This document shows positions 49,325-60,100 of a stretch of DNA of 64,000 bases, in pieces. A program made the translations under genes and the position numbers. Positions within the stretch are counted from its first letter, which is position 1, and every line of letters starts with the position of its first letter. A model generated the notes under the pieces. The model did not search any database and was not told where the DNA came from. It saw nothing but the letters and a program-made list of their open reading frames with translations. This stretch comes from Rickettsia endosymbiont of Cardiosporidium cionae. Its GTDB lineage: Bacteria > Pseudomonadota > Alphaproteobacteria > Rickettsiales > Rickettsiaceae. The stretch covers positions 153,716 to 217,715 of the forward strand of contig NZ_JADAQY010000002.1 of the NCBI RefSeq assembly GCF_015476335.1. The letters are read 5' to 3'.

Positions 49325-50251
49325 TTACCTGAATAAATATAGTAAGATTGATAATGAGAAAATAGAAAATATGGTAGAAAATGTTATAGTGGATGACATA
49401 GTTTCTACATCTCCATTTAATTGTCTAGATAAAATGACAGCAGAACTAGAGCACGGCATGCAACTGAACAGCAATCCTACTAGATTCACTATACCATTCA
49501 CAGACATCAGCTTCATAGTAATATACGTAATGATGGGTAACAAGCATAATTTTGTTAATGATGTACATATTACTTGCTTATAATATTTTTTATTAATTTT
49601 AAATTTTAGGCTTGCTCCTATTACCATCATACTAATTGTCAATGCAGAATTTGTTATATGTGTTATAGTTTTTTTGATCCCAATATTTATTTCAATTTCA
49701 AAATACAAGAATAATACAGCTATTAAACTGGATACAATCATAGGATTGGTAATGATAGATCGTATTATTACTAATAATTGCTGTCTCTTATTTATGTGAC
49801 TATTCATAGTATAAAAATTAAACATAATAATGGCAGAAATATTAACGAATACTACCATATATGGAGCTATTATAGATATAATAGCTAAACCTTCATCTCC
49901 TAATAATGCTGTGCCTAAACCGAATAGAATATAATTATTATATCTGACACATCCTTGAAATACTGAGCTGAATTGTATTTTATCGTAACCAGTTTTATAC
50001 CTGTGTAACATAAGTATTGCAGCAATTATTAGTACAGATATCATCAGTGATATGATTAATTTTGTTATTTCTGAAGGGCATATAGATAATTTCAGAATAT
50101 TTTCAAAAAGAACCATAGGAAAAACAAGGTAAAAAGATAACTTTTCAAGACCTCGCCAAAACTCATCAGATTTTAACCAGTTTCTCTTTATAACACTTCC
50201 TAAAAATGCTATCAAAAATATCGGTAGAACAGTATAGAATATATCCAACAT
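49325..50251 (-). CDS. AEC-family transporter (auxin efflux carrier superfamily)
   Basis: A 308-residue integral membrane protein with about ten hydrophobic helices. The N-terminus (FLIAFLGSVIKRNWLKSDEFWRGLEKLSFYLVFPMVLFENI, read in sections) and the C-terminus (LPIITYITMKLMS, then CMPCSSSAVILSRQLNGD) match the AEC/malonate-transporter pattern of two five-helix halves. Members export or exchange small organic acids or other metabolites; the substrate cannot be read here. It lies 7 bases upstream of metG on the same strand, so it is probably co-transcribed with it. Confidence 0.85.
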   Translation of the reverse strand: MLDIFYTVLPIFLIAFLGSVIKRNWLKSDEFWRGLEKLSFYLVFPMVLFENILKLSICPSEITKLIISLMISVLIIAAILMLHRYKTGYDKIQFSSVFQGCVRYNNYILFGLGTALLGDEGLAIISIIAPYMVVFVNISAIIMFNFYTMNSHINKRQQLLVIIRSIITNPMIVSSLIAVLFLYFEIEINIGIKKTITHITNSALTISMMVIGASLKFKINKKYYKQVICTSLTKLCLLPIITYITMKLMSVNGIVNLVGLLFSCMPCSSSAVILSRQLNGDVETMSSTITFSTIFSIFSLSILLYLFR

Positions 50252-50322
50252 TACTTAATTAAACTCTTGTGAGACGGATTATATGAATAAACAATATTAT
50301 ACTATTTGCTTATTTAAGAAAT

Positions 50323-50817
50323 TTATCTTTGTACAACTATTGTGTTAGCAAATTTATCATGTAGCCCTTGTGTTTTTTTATCATAAAGCATTACAAATAT
50401 ATTGATCAAAAATAGAGGATACATTACTATCCTCTTCATACATTGAACTTTAGTAGTGTTTTTATAGTTCTTAGCATCCAATATCTTCATATTAAAAAGC
50501 AATTTTCCAAGAGTAGTACTGAAATACATCAAAAACAATCCAGAGTAAAGCATAAATATTGACATATTTAACATAATATTGAATAAAGTTTCACGTACTA
50601 TATGTGTTATATCAATGTTCGATAACATGTTTTCTAACATATGATGTTTGTTAGTATCATGTGAATATTTCTTATTTATATATTCAGTAATTTTTGGTTC
50701 GTAATTTATAGCAAAAGCCTTCATTAGCACTAGCGTTATCATATTGCAAATTAATAGATCTATAGATACTGCCAATATACGAGATAAAAATTTTGAGTAA
50801 ACAATTTGCTTTTTCAT
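50323..50817 (-). CDS. RDD-family membrane protein
   Basis: A 164-residue protein with about three to four membrane helices. It fits the RDD pattern: an Arg near the first helix (SKFLSRILAVSIDLLICNMI; the D is in SIDLL), the middle motif FSTTLGKLLFNMKILDAKN and the C-terminal DKKTQGLHDKFANTIVV with the conserved GLHD segment. Function of this widespread family is poorly known; some members act in Na+/H+ exchange. It sits between the AEC carrier and the MFS gene. Confidence 0.8.
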   Translation of the reverse strand: MKKQIVYSKFLSRILAVSIDLLICNMITLVLMKAFAINYEPKITEYINKKYSHDTNKHHMLENMLSNIDITHIVRETLFNIMLNMSIFMLYSGLFLMYFSTTLGKLLFNMKILDAKNYKNTTKVQCMKRIVMYPLFLINIFVMLYDKKTQGLHDKFANTIVVQR

Positions 50818-50862
50818 TAAATAACCAATATCTATTATGTTCTTAGACTTCTGAGAATTATA

Positions 50863-52059
50863 CTATTTCTTATCCTCAAATAAAATGATTTTTAAGGTAA
50901 TCAATATAAAAAATGTAATTATTGAAACCTCTAATGATATCACTAATGCAATCGTTAACATGGTACCATTGTATAAGTATCCAGTGATTATAACAAATAT
51001 AGCAGAAACTAGAGCTCGTAGCGTGAATAGGGATGACGATATTGTACCCTTGATACTAGGAGCAATCTCTAAGGTTTTAGTTAAAAGAATTGGGTATATA
51101 ATTGCATCAGCAGCAGAAAACGCTACCATAGCTGCCGTGATGAAGGATGCTTGTTGTATATCAATTATGCCTAAATATAACATTGCAAGACATGACACTA
51201 CTGTTAGTATTGTAGAATAAATTACTGTTTTTTTTTCTCCAAAGTAATTTACTACAGTGTTTACATATATACTTACTAAAGAAAATGCAAGTATTATTAC
51301 AGCTTGGTGAATGGTATAGTGTATTGTAGAAAGTTTAAATGTGGTAGTATATAGAAATGTTGCACAAGATATGAAAGTCAGATATGACGAAAAATACATA
51401 GACATTATTAGGGATGTAGATATGAATTTTTTATTTAGGAATAATAATTTATAGTCATTTAGCATTTCTTGAATTGAAAATCTTTTATATATATTTTTGG
51501 TTTCTGGTAGTGCAATCAAAAGTATTATGCACGAGATGAATGATATAATAGCTATAAATGAATAATTGCCTCTCCAACCAATAAATTCATTAATGATACC
51601 TCCTATTATAGGTGCTATTGCGGTAAACACATGTACTAATGAGTTGATCTGACTTATTATATGTGTAGATTTTCTACCTGAATATATATCCGCTATTATT
51701 GCGAATGTTATTATTGTTGATGTACTAGAACCACACCCCTCTATAAACCTAGATATCAATAATACTGTAATAGATTCAGCAAATACACAGCCTAGTGCTC
51801 CTAACAGCATTATGATATTACCAATTATCATAATCTTTCTTCTACCGAATGATTCAGAAATAGGGCCAATAAATATGCTAGATATGAAAAATCCTAAAAA
51901 ATCTAATGACATGGTCATTTGAATCATTTTATCAGACGTATTAAAATACTCGGACATTACAGCAAAGCTTGGGACAGAAATATCTACTTCAACACAGGGA
52001 GGAATTAATGATATTGCGAGTATTAATGGTAGATATCTTATTTCTACTGGTTTATACAT
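50863..52059 (-). CDS. MFS transporter, Bcr/CflA drug-exporter type
   Basis: A 398-residue major facilitator with about twelve membrane helices. The signature region between helices 2 and 3 reads FIGPISESFGRRKIMIIGNI, and helices 1-4 follow the Bcr/CflA pattern: PCVEVDISVPSFAVMSEYF, then LISRFIEGCGSSTSTI. These proteins expel drugs or small metabolites with the proton gradient. The substrate is not deducible; in Rickettsiales such genes occur in several copies. It is first in the minus-strand group MFS-RDD-AEC-metG. Confidence 0.85.
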   Translation of the reverse strand: MYKPVEIRYLPLILAISLIPPCVEVDISVPSFAVMSEYFNTSDKMIQMTMSLDFLGFFISSIFIGPISESFGRRKIMIIGNIIMLLGALGCVFAESITVLLISRFIEGCGSSTSTIITFAIIADIYSGRKSTHIISQINSLVHVFTAIAPIIGGIINEFIGWRGNYSFIAIISFISCIILLIALPETKNIYKRFSIQEMLNDYKLLFLNKKFISTSLIMSMYFSSYLTFISCATFLYTTTFKLSTIHYTIHQAVIILAFSLVSIYVNTVVNYFGEKKTVIYSTILTVVSCLAMLYLGIIDIQQASFITAAMVAFSAADAIIYPILLTKTLEIAPSIKGTISSSLFTLRALVSAIFVIITGYLYNGTMLTIALVISLEVSIITFFILITLKIILFEDKK

Positions 52060-52401
52060 ATATTTTATTGATTTTAGCTCGATTATACTAAAGATAGAAG
52101 CATCAATTAACGTCTTACTTAGATAAATTTGTAATACTTAAGAATCTGTATCTGCTGAATTTTATTTTTTTTCTAATACAGTAACTATTTCACTTATGTG
52201 ATTAAAACAAATGCGCTTAGAGTCAGCAGTTAACTCCAGTGTTGCTTATTATAGAGTAATATATGTTGATAACAAGTATTTTCTAATTAAATTGGTATAC
52301 TGCTTTCAAACATACTATTGCAGTTTTATTACTAGATTTTAATATATTATTATGATATATTAAATTAATATTTATTAATATTAATGCAATAAAGGTGTGT
52401 T
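52060..52401. other. Divergent intergenic region before the 836-residue orphan gene
   Basis: 342 bases without a gene; divergent promoters of the MFS gene and the orphan gene must be here. At 52339-52363 there is a dyad TTAATATAT-N7-ATATATTAA ending about 38 bases before the orphan start codon, next to TTAATA direct repeats, so a regulator site or hairpin is possible. AAGGTG at about 52393 is a reasonable ribosome-binding site for the ATG at 52402. TGTTGATAA near 52264 is one mismatch from a DnaA box, but isolated. Confidence 0.45.
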
Positions 52402-54912
52402 ATGGGAAATAATAGAAATACTGTAAATGGACAAAGCTCAAGTAGTACTACATCAAGCAGCAGAGAGTTGGTTGTTAGAAATACTGCAAGAGCAGGGTTG
52501 GTTCTTGCAAATACTGAAACTAACGACAGGTTGGCTGTTTTAGATAGGATAAATGTGATTGATAGTACTAATAGTATATCCTTTGTAGCAAGTAGTAATT
52601 ACTCTTCTATTATACATAACTTAAAAAATCAAGCTGTAAGTTTTTTGATAGATGAAGTAGATCGATCAATTAAAGTGGTTAGCAGTAATGATAATATCGA
52701 AAATGCATACCAGAGGGTAATTGCATCCTTAACAGAGGCTTTAAAATCATCAAACGTTCAATACATAGTGAATTTAGCAGATCTAGGGAATGTTATGAGG
52801 TGTGCTAATCATATACGTGTGTTTAGTGACATACCTAAAAGTCCTCAAAATGCTGAAGTATCTGAAGCTCAAGTTGATATATCGTTTTCTACTTCAAATT
52901 TGCAAACTTTAGTAAGTGAAATAGCCCGTTGTATAACGCAAAATGCCAATATTAATCAAGAAGCCAAAAACAGATTTATTGAATATGAAAAAATAATGGA
53001 GGATATGTATTTGAGATTAAAGTATACCGCGGACAGGTATCAGGACGCTATGCAAGAAAATATTTTTAGCTTTAATTCACATGTTCTGAGATATGGTATT
53101 ATTTCTAACATTGATTATGCCAAAGTATTAAAGAATACTAACAAGAGTTATTCTATAAACTCATTATCTGAAGAACTGTTTCCAATTGGGGAAGTACTTG
53201 CTAGAGTAGTTGATTATGTTAAGCCATTCAATGTAACTTTTGATATGATATCTACTATTAAAGAATTATTTCGTAATATAGAAAATCGGGCGTTTAATAC
53301 ATCAGATGTAGTAGCATTAAACTCTGTAGAAAGTGCTATAGGGGATAACAGAGTTGCTTCAGGTTTTAGACTATCTTCATTATTAGATTTCTTATTCTTG
53401 CACGTACTGCCATTGCAGGATGAAGAATTTTTAAGTACTAAGTTTACTATGATTTCTGAGAAATCATACTTTGCTTTGTATAAAGAAGTATATTCCTATC
53501 CTTTGGATATTCTTAGGCAATGTTTCAATAAATTGACTACAGTGACACCAACCCAGAATCTGTCAAAGAAAGGGATTACTGAAAAAAAATTTGTTAATCA
53601 ATATAAAGCAATGATGATGTTCATTTTGAAGCAATTTTATGGTGACCAGATGGATATCCATAATGATTGTTTTGTAAATGATAATCAAGGTGGTCAGTGT
53701 TTTAATTACGATTACATAAACTTTGAAAATATTAAAAGAATGACCAACATAAAGGAGAAAACTTTGCCTGACCCTTCAATTTCTCCAATGAAATATTATT
53801 TTGACGCTCAATTTCATTGTTATCAAGCAGCTTTGCGAACTGTTTTTTTTATTTCCAGTTTGAGTGAATTTTTTAAAGATTTTATATATAAGCCTTCTGA
53901 TATCATAAACTCACAAGTTACTTGGAATCAATCCATTTTGGAAGGGATGACTGAGCAACTCCTTCATATCAGTTCTAATGAAAACAGTAAAATATTACAG
54001 GAATTATATGCAGCGTTTATTAAAGATTCGCAGGTTTCTCTAGATAATATTAAAGAAGATTTGGATGATTTTAGAGAAAACGTTAAAAGATTTTGTTTTA
54101 AAACACTTGAGATTTTATCTGGTAATAGTGTACAAATCTTGACTAAGATGCAATTTGTTGAAGGTGATCTTACTCATGGGTATCATATAGTAAGTGATTT
54201 ATTAAAATTATTTATTTTGAGTAAATCTCTAAAGAATATTCTTGCTGAAGACTTTACCAAATTCAGTACATTATATCATTTTGTTAATGAATCGAAATCT
54301 CTCATAAATGATAGTGAATTAGGTAAAAGCGTTTTGTATAATAATACCGATGAATGGTTGAAGATATTATGTGCTGGTTTTAATACTGATAGTAAGAGTA
54401 TTCTTAAGAGTATTACTAATAATCTTATTGAAAATACCGATACTCAGTATTTTCGTATGAAATTGTTGTTTGCTAAGGTTTCTAATTCTCTATTCGGTAT
54501 AAATGTAAGAGATGAATACATAGAACAGTTTAATAATATGTCAGTTAATGCGGAGCAAGTAGAAGAAGTTAATGGTGATGCAATTGTTACTGCATATTGT
54601 AGTAATCCCGGAATAGCATCTGAAATAACAAAAGAGCATGGTAATCGTAATAACAAACAACTAAATGATATTGTTTCAATATTGTTTAATATAGTTCATT
54701 TAATGGTATCTGACTTAATGCCTGCTGTTTCTGAAAGCTTTGACAGATATTTTCCTAATCAGGAACTTGTTACTAATCAGGAATTTGATAATTCTTACTC
54801 CCAGAATGTTGAGTATACTACCGTTCAAGATTGCCTCACGCAAGTTGCGGTTACTGGTCAAGACGACAGTGCATGCTTGAATTTAAATACTACAACATTA
54901 ACAGACCTGTAG
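52402..54912 (+). CDS. Orphan 836-residue soluble protein upstream of the virB6 array
   Basis: I do not recognise this protein. The first 25 residues are Ser/Thr/Asn-rich (NNRNTVNGQSSSSTTSSSRE) with no signal peptide, and there is no membrane segment. The rest is strongly helical and Asn/Lys/Ser-rich, with a cysteine-bearing region CFVNDNQGGQCFNYDYINF (about 424-442) and an acidic, polar C-terminus (after about 760). No catalytic motif was found. A ribosome site AAAGGTG precedes the ATG. Its own terminator follows, so it is a separate transcript from the virB6-like genes. It could be a secreted substrate, but this rests on position only. Confidence 0.7.
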   Translation: MGNNRNTVNGQSSSSTTSSSRELVVRNTARAGLVLANTETNDRLAVLDRINVIDSTNSISFVASSNYSSIIHNLKNQAVSFLIDEVDRSIKVVSSNDNIENAYQRVIASLTEALKSSNVQYIVNLADLGNVMRCANHIRVFSDIPKSPQNAEVSEAQVDISFSTSNLQTLVSEIARCITQNANINQEAKNRFIEYEKIMEDMYLRLKYTADRYQDAMQENIFSFNSHVLRYGIISNIDYAKVLKNTNKSYSINSLSEELFPIGEVLARVVDYVKPFNVTFDMISTIKELFRNIENRAFNTSDVVALNSVESAIGDNRVASGFRLSSLLDFLFLHVLPLQDEEFLSTKFTMISEKSYFALYKEVYSYPLDILRQCFNKLTTVTPTQNLSKKGITEKKFVNQYKAMMMFILKQFYGDQMDIHNDCFVNDNQGGQCFNYDYINFENIKRMTNIKEKTLPDPSISPMKYYFDAQFHCYQAALRTVFFISSLSEFFKDFIYKPSDIINSQVTWNQSILEGMTEQLLHISSNENSKILQELYAAFIKDSQVSLDNIKEDLDDFRENVKRFCFKTLEILSGNSVQILTKMQFVEGDLTHGYHIVSDLLKLFILSKSLKNILAEDFTKFSTLYHFVNESKSLINDSELGKSVLYNNTDEWLKILCAGFNTDSKSILKSITNNLIENTDTQYFRMKLLFAKVSNSLFGINVRDEYIEQFNNMSVNAEQVEEVNGDAIVTAYCSNPGIASEITKEHGNRNNKQLNDIVSILFNIVHLMVSDLMPAVSESFDRYFPNQELVTNQEFDNSYSQNVEYTTVQDCLTQVAVTGQDDSACLNLNTTTLTDL

Positions 54913-54974
54913 TGGAAATAGAATTATAATAGTGTTTTATAGGGTAATTTATCCTATTCCATTCTGTATAACTG

Positions 54975-55012
54975 AACTGTGCATCATTTTTTGGTGCGCA
55001 GTTTTACGTTTT
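54975..55012 (+). terminator. Rho-independent terminator after the orphan gene
   Basis: AACTGTGCATC (54975-54985) pairs with GGTGCGCAGTT (54993-55003) over 11 bases including two G-T pairs, around a 7-base AT loop, and is followed by TTACGTTTT. This is the clearest terminator in the window. It separates the orphan gene from the virB6-like genes. A second smaller dyad, ATAGG-N8-CCTAT (54939-54956), lies just before it. Confidence 0.75.
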
Positions 55013-55186
55013 GTAACTCATAGTATTTTTATTCATCTTTTCTTTTCGTTAGTGGCTTTGATGTATCAAGCTTAAGAAATATTAGATTATTTATATATAA
55101 TTAAATAGTTAACTAATAATTAATATTATAATATATATCATACCAATTCAAAAATTTTTTGATGATAGTGATAATTTGATATTTCT

Positions 55187-57100
55187 ATGACTAAATATAT
55201 AGTGATTGTATCAGCTATAGTTTATTCCCATATTATTTCTTTTGCTTTGAATTCTGAAAAAATGGTCATCTGTAAAAGACCTTTAATTAGTGTTTATCAG
55301 AGTTTTGATCTGGCATATAGAAATATTTATCCAAAAATTCTAATATTTGCTAATGATCAGGCTGATTGTACTAATGGTAATAATGAAAAATTTATTTTTT
55401 GTATTTCTGAAAATACTATAGGGGATGCTTTATATAATCAGTTTATACCAACTGAAGATAGACACAAATATTGTAATAGTGATATACATGTATTAAACAA
55501 AAATCAGTCTATTGACATTAAAGTCTTAGATTTAGATCATATTTCTAGTATGAATGGTAATGTCTTAGAGAAAAGATATATTAAAAATATCTCTAATGCT
55601 ATTGGTAGCTATATTGTGCTCTCAACAATAGATGGCAATATACCGCTGTTTGCACGTATTAAGCATGATAATTTGCGTACTGAGGAGTTGGGTACAAAAT
55701 GTGGCCAGTCTTTCATACAATGTTATAGAACAAATCACTATAGCCAGAGCCTATTGAACACTATAGGTAGATTCATGGAATGTCTTGTAAAATCTATATA
55801 CAATAGTTTTTATCAATATGATGGTTGTGTTGATATCTCTTCAGATGGTGTTGATAAAATATCATCACGCTCTTCTAATGATTATTTATTAAATTCTTTT
55901 TATAAATTTCAAGGTTGGATCCAATATGCAGTTAAAGCAGCATTAATTTTATATGTGATAATTTATGGTATTAATATTTTGTTACATATAAATTCTAGAA
56001 ATCATTACATGTCAACTGCAGAAATTGCTAAATTTGTTTTAACAATTATTTTAGTAGGTTATCTTTCTATAGGTATAGGCAAAACTGGTATTAGTGATGA
56101 TATATCAGAAAGCACCAATGCAAATGCGTTAATAGATCATGTATTACCAATGTTGATTGAGCTTACCAATTACCTTACTACAAGAATTCTTACTGCAATG
56201 CAATCTAATAATAATAAGTTATGTAATTTCGATATAAGCAAGTATGAATCAGGACATCAGGGTATGCTATTATGGGATAAATTTGAGTGTATCATCTCTT
56301 ACTATTTAGGAGCAAATTTTATTTATGGTAATCATAGTATGTTTGATGGTGCTTTAGAATCGGGGTTAGCAAAATTAAATACTGATTCTGTCAGTGATGA
56401 TAGGCGATTATCTAGAAATTCTGATTCCGATGATATGCCAATATCTATTAATACTATAGATTCCTTTAATATATTTACTGTAATATGGGCCGCATTTCGT
56501 TCAGGAACAAAGACCTTATTATTTTGTATCGGTCTATTGATTTTTATATCTTCTGTTTTATTTTTAATTTTTAGTTATACAGCTATATATATTATATCAA
56601 TCATGACGATCTATGTCCTCGGGTATTTATCGCCTATTTTTATACCAATGGTATTGTTTGAACAAACTAAGGAATATTTTAATGGATGGTTAAAATTAAT
56701 GATATCTGCTGTTGTGCAACCAGTAGTATTTATTACCTTTATTGGTTTTTTTTTACTATTCGAGAATAAAGAGTTAATGAAAAATTGTGAGATCCTTAAA
56801 CATGACTATAGGATTAATGTAGATCAATCAGGGAATAATATCACTAAATATTTTAGCAGTTTCGAAATGATTTTGCCAGATACTGATATTAGTGTCTGTA
56901 AAGAACAAAGTGTGATGTATCAATTAATGAGATACTATCATGGATATGATTGGCAGCAAGAAAAATTATCCTATAACCAATCTTTGGATATATACATATT
57001 AAAGATTATTGTCTTAAATATTGTAATGTTAATTTTATTTAAGACATTTACTGGCCTAGCATTGCGTGTGAGTGGAGGTGGTTATATGAAGTTTTTTTAA
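55187..57100 (+). CDS. VirB6-like type IV secretion protein, copy 1
   Basis: Inner-membrane channel component of a Rickettsiales-type (P-type, rvh-like) type IV secretion system. The 637-residue protein has a signal-like N-terminus (1-20), an exported Cys-containing domain (about 21-240) and helices at about 245-267, 281-300, 444-463, 465-490, 503-524 and near the C-terminus. The core motif reads LSPIFIPMVLFEQTKEYFNGW (481-501) followed by LMISAVVQPVVF, typical of VirB6/TrbL in this order. An extra loop with a second domain (about 301-440) interrupts the helices. It is followed after 49 bases by copy 2. Confidence 0.88.
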   Translation: MTKYIVIVSAIVYSHIISFALNSEKMVICKRPLISVYQSFDLAYRNIYPKILIFANDQADCTNGNNEKFIFCISENTIGDALYNQFIPTEDRHKYCNSDIHVLNKNQSIDIKVLDLDHISSMNGNVLEKRYIKNISNAIGSYIVLSTIDGNIPLFARIKHDNLRTEELGTKCGQSFIQCYRTNHYSQSLLNTIGRFMECLVKSIYNSFYQYDGCVDISSDGVDKISSRSSNDYLLNSFYKFQGWIQYAVKAALILYVIIYGINILLHINSRNHYMSTAEIAKFVLTIILVGYLSIGIGKTGISDDISESTNANALIDHVLPMLIELTNYLTTRILTAMQSNNNKLCNFDISKYESGHQGMLLWDKFECIISYYLGANFIYGNHSMFDGALESGLAKLNTDSVSDDRRLSRNSDSDDMPISINTIDSFNIFTVIWAAFRSGTKTLLFCIGLLIFISSVLFLIFSYTAIYIISIMTIYVLGYLSPIFIPMVLFEQTKEYFNGWLKLMISAVVQPVVFITFIGFFLLFENKELMKNCEILKHDYRINVDQSGNNITKYFSSFEMILPDTDISVCKEQSVMYQLMRYYHGYDWQQEKLSYNQSLDIYILKIIVLNIVMLILFKTFTGLALRVSGGGYMKFF

Positions 57101-57149
57101 GATTTGAATTAATAGATGAATAGTAAATAAGTATATAATTGTAGTTGCC

Positions 57150-60100
57150 ATGAAGTTATTTCTTATCCTGTATAAGTTGGTATTCCTTGGGGCAATATTG
57201 ATTTTTATATTTCAAATCATATTTCTAATTTTTCATGGGCGTTCTTGCTATATGAGATATGGTAAGGATGGTTCAACAAATTCTGAATTTGTATCTTTAA
57301 GCTATAGTACCCTAATTTTGAAAGCCAATGGCTTATATAAAGATTTATCTTCAGATTCTAAAGCCAACCCTATTCATTACGGGCAATGGCTGAATGTAGA
57401 TAAGCAATTTCAACGTGGAGATGTTTTTGATTTTACTGTTAGTGGTAGAGTAGGGTTGTGTAGATCTAGATTGCCTAATAATAATTTGGAATCAAATACC
57501 AATACTGATAGAGATGGTAATATAATCTATATACCACCAGTAGGCAGCGATAAGCAAATATCACTGGTGTTTGATGCAAAAAATCTTCAGCGTAATTTAT
57601 TAAAGTTAAATAAAAATGATTTAATATCTGTATATATAAAACCAGATCAAAAATCTTTAAGCCAAGTACATTATATTAGTGAATTTGATAAAGAGTTGAT
57701 AGTAGCAGATTGTACTAATAACAAAATTATATATCATCCGGTGTGTGGAAGGTATAGCAGGTACTCTGGGCACTATATCAAAAGCTGTGGAACAGGAGGG
57801 ATTAATGAATTAGCAAGACTCCCTATCCCGTATCAGGATCAATATATTTATTCATGGAGTCAGCTATTAAATAAGCTGGATTTTAAACGTGATTTAGATT
57901 GCATGAATGATCAAGATACAATTAATAGTTCAGATTATAGCAATAGCATTAAGTCTTGGTATTCTGCAAATGATGCAGCAGGATTATTATTTACAGTTGC
58001 AGATTCAGATACCATAAATATTAAGGATGATAGCGAGTATGATATAGTCACTACAAAAAATTTTTCTTCTGATACTGTTGGAATCAAAGGTAAAATACCT
58101 ATTTTTTTTGATAAACAAGATTCAATTGAGAATTCTGTTAGTAAAGTTAGTAATAAATATTTACAGTTAAAGTTTCTTAATAATATTCATAATAATAATT
58201 CTGCAAATACAGGAGGATATATATTATATGTTCAGCATTCTACATGTCAGAGTTTAAATGGAAAGGGTATTGATGATGGATTAAGTAATAATGGTAAAAT
58301 AGAATATCTTATAAAACATGGTAGTACAGATTTTATATCATCATCTATTAATGGCAATGTCGCTGTATTGAACTCAGATAATAAAGGATCCATTAATATT
58401 ACTGATGATAATAGTAAAATTTTTCTTAGAATCAAAAATGATGAAGAAAACTACATTCACAGCGAAGGCGAGTATGCTATCTCTTGGGGTGATAACACTG
58501 CTTTATTGAATCCGGTGACATCAATATTTAAACCCCTTAAAGAAGATTTTATTAATATAATACAACATAACGTAAGAAATTATTTTAAGAATATAACCTG
58601 TTATTCTGATGTAACTTCTACAGAAGAGGTTACTTCTGATTGTATCGATTTTTTCTTGTATATTAAAAATATATTAACAATATATATCATTGTTTACACT
58701 GTAATGTTTCTATTTGCAATGGTTAATATTAATACTACTGAATTAATAATCCATATCAGTAAAATAGCTATCATAGCTGGATTAATAAGTGGTCAAACTT
58801 TTGAATTTTTTAATAAATATATATTTGATTTGGTAATTAAGGCAGGTGATGAACTTATACAAAGTATTAATGGTCAGACAGGTGGTGATCCTTTTGATTT
58901 TCTGACAAGCATTTTTACCCAAATATTTTTTAGTGAAGTATTTTGGAAACAGATTTTTGCATTATTTGCTATAGGAATACATGGAGTAGTTTACGTGGCG
59001 CTTGTTTTATCTATTGTCGGAATTGTTAGTTATGTTTCTATTAAGGTGATTGTCTCTTATCTGGCAGCAATTTTTGTTTTAGGAGTATTATTAACTTTAT
59101 CTCCTATATTCTTAGTATTTTTGTTATTTGATACTACTAAATCTCTATTTTATAATTGGGTCAATAGAATTTTCTATTACATATTAGAACCTGTAATTAT
59201 GCTTACAGGGGTGATTATGTTAATGAAATTATTTATGTATTTTTTAGATTCTATTCTAGGTTATAGCGTATGTATTAAATGTGCTCTCCCTATATATTTG
59301 AGTGATATAGTATTAGGTATACCTGTTCTTGTAGATATTGCAGAGTTTATAACAGCAGGCCACCCATTATTTTGTTTACAGTTATTCATGCCATGGGGAT
59401 TAGAATTTACAGATGTAATGAATATTTCATTTGGTGAAATAGTAACACTGATCATGATAGGGGTTGTAATGTTTGAATATACTGGATTTATTTCTAATAC
59501 CCTCAATTCTCTGTTAGATAATGATGGGAATGATTTGTTTAGTAATGTAAAAAATGCTTTTTTAACACATATTATCAAACGTCCATCACAAATAGTAAAA
59601 GCTCCATTTGTAGGATTAAGCAAAATCCCATTAGCTATGTCGTCCGCTAAGCGAAGAAGGGCCAGGATAGTAAATGCTAGCAGAATATCTGTAGAAATAG
59701 CTGGTAATGTTGCTGCAAAATTAGTTAAGCCAGTGGAGAGCTCGTTATATGGTATAGAATATGGAGCAAAAAAAATATTCAATAAAATCTCTGGTAAGGA
59801 GAGCACAATAAAAACAAGGCTAACTCCTAATTTTTTATCTAAATCTATCACTGATAAGAGCTTACGATTTTCATCACGTACTAAAGGATTATCTGTATCT
59901 CTTAAAAATACTGCCAATACTTATGCTGCTGTGGGGTATATGATAAGCCATCCGTTACATACAACAGCCATATATTCTTACAAGGCTATAAAATTTGCAG
60001 GTAACAAAATATGGAAATCACAGCCTGTCTCTAATATTAGAGCATCCATGAAGGAAAAATTTACGTCTAAAAAAGTGCGAATTAATAATTATGCTAGAAG

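Noticed and set aside
59261-59917. 218-codon minus-strand frame opposite virB6-like copy 2
   Set aside because: It is antisense to the conserved VirB6 core and tail and shows no domain of its own.
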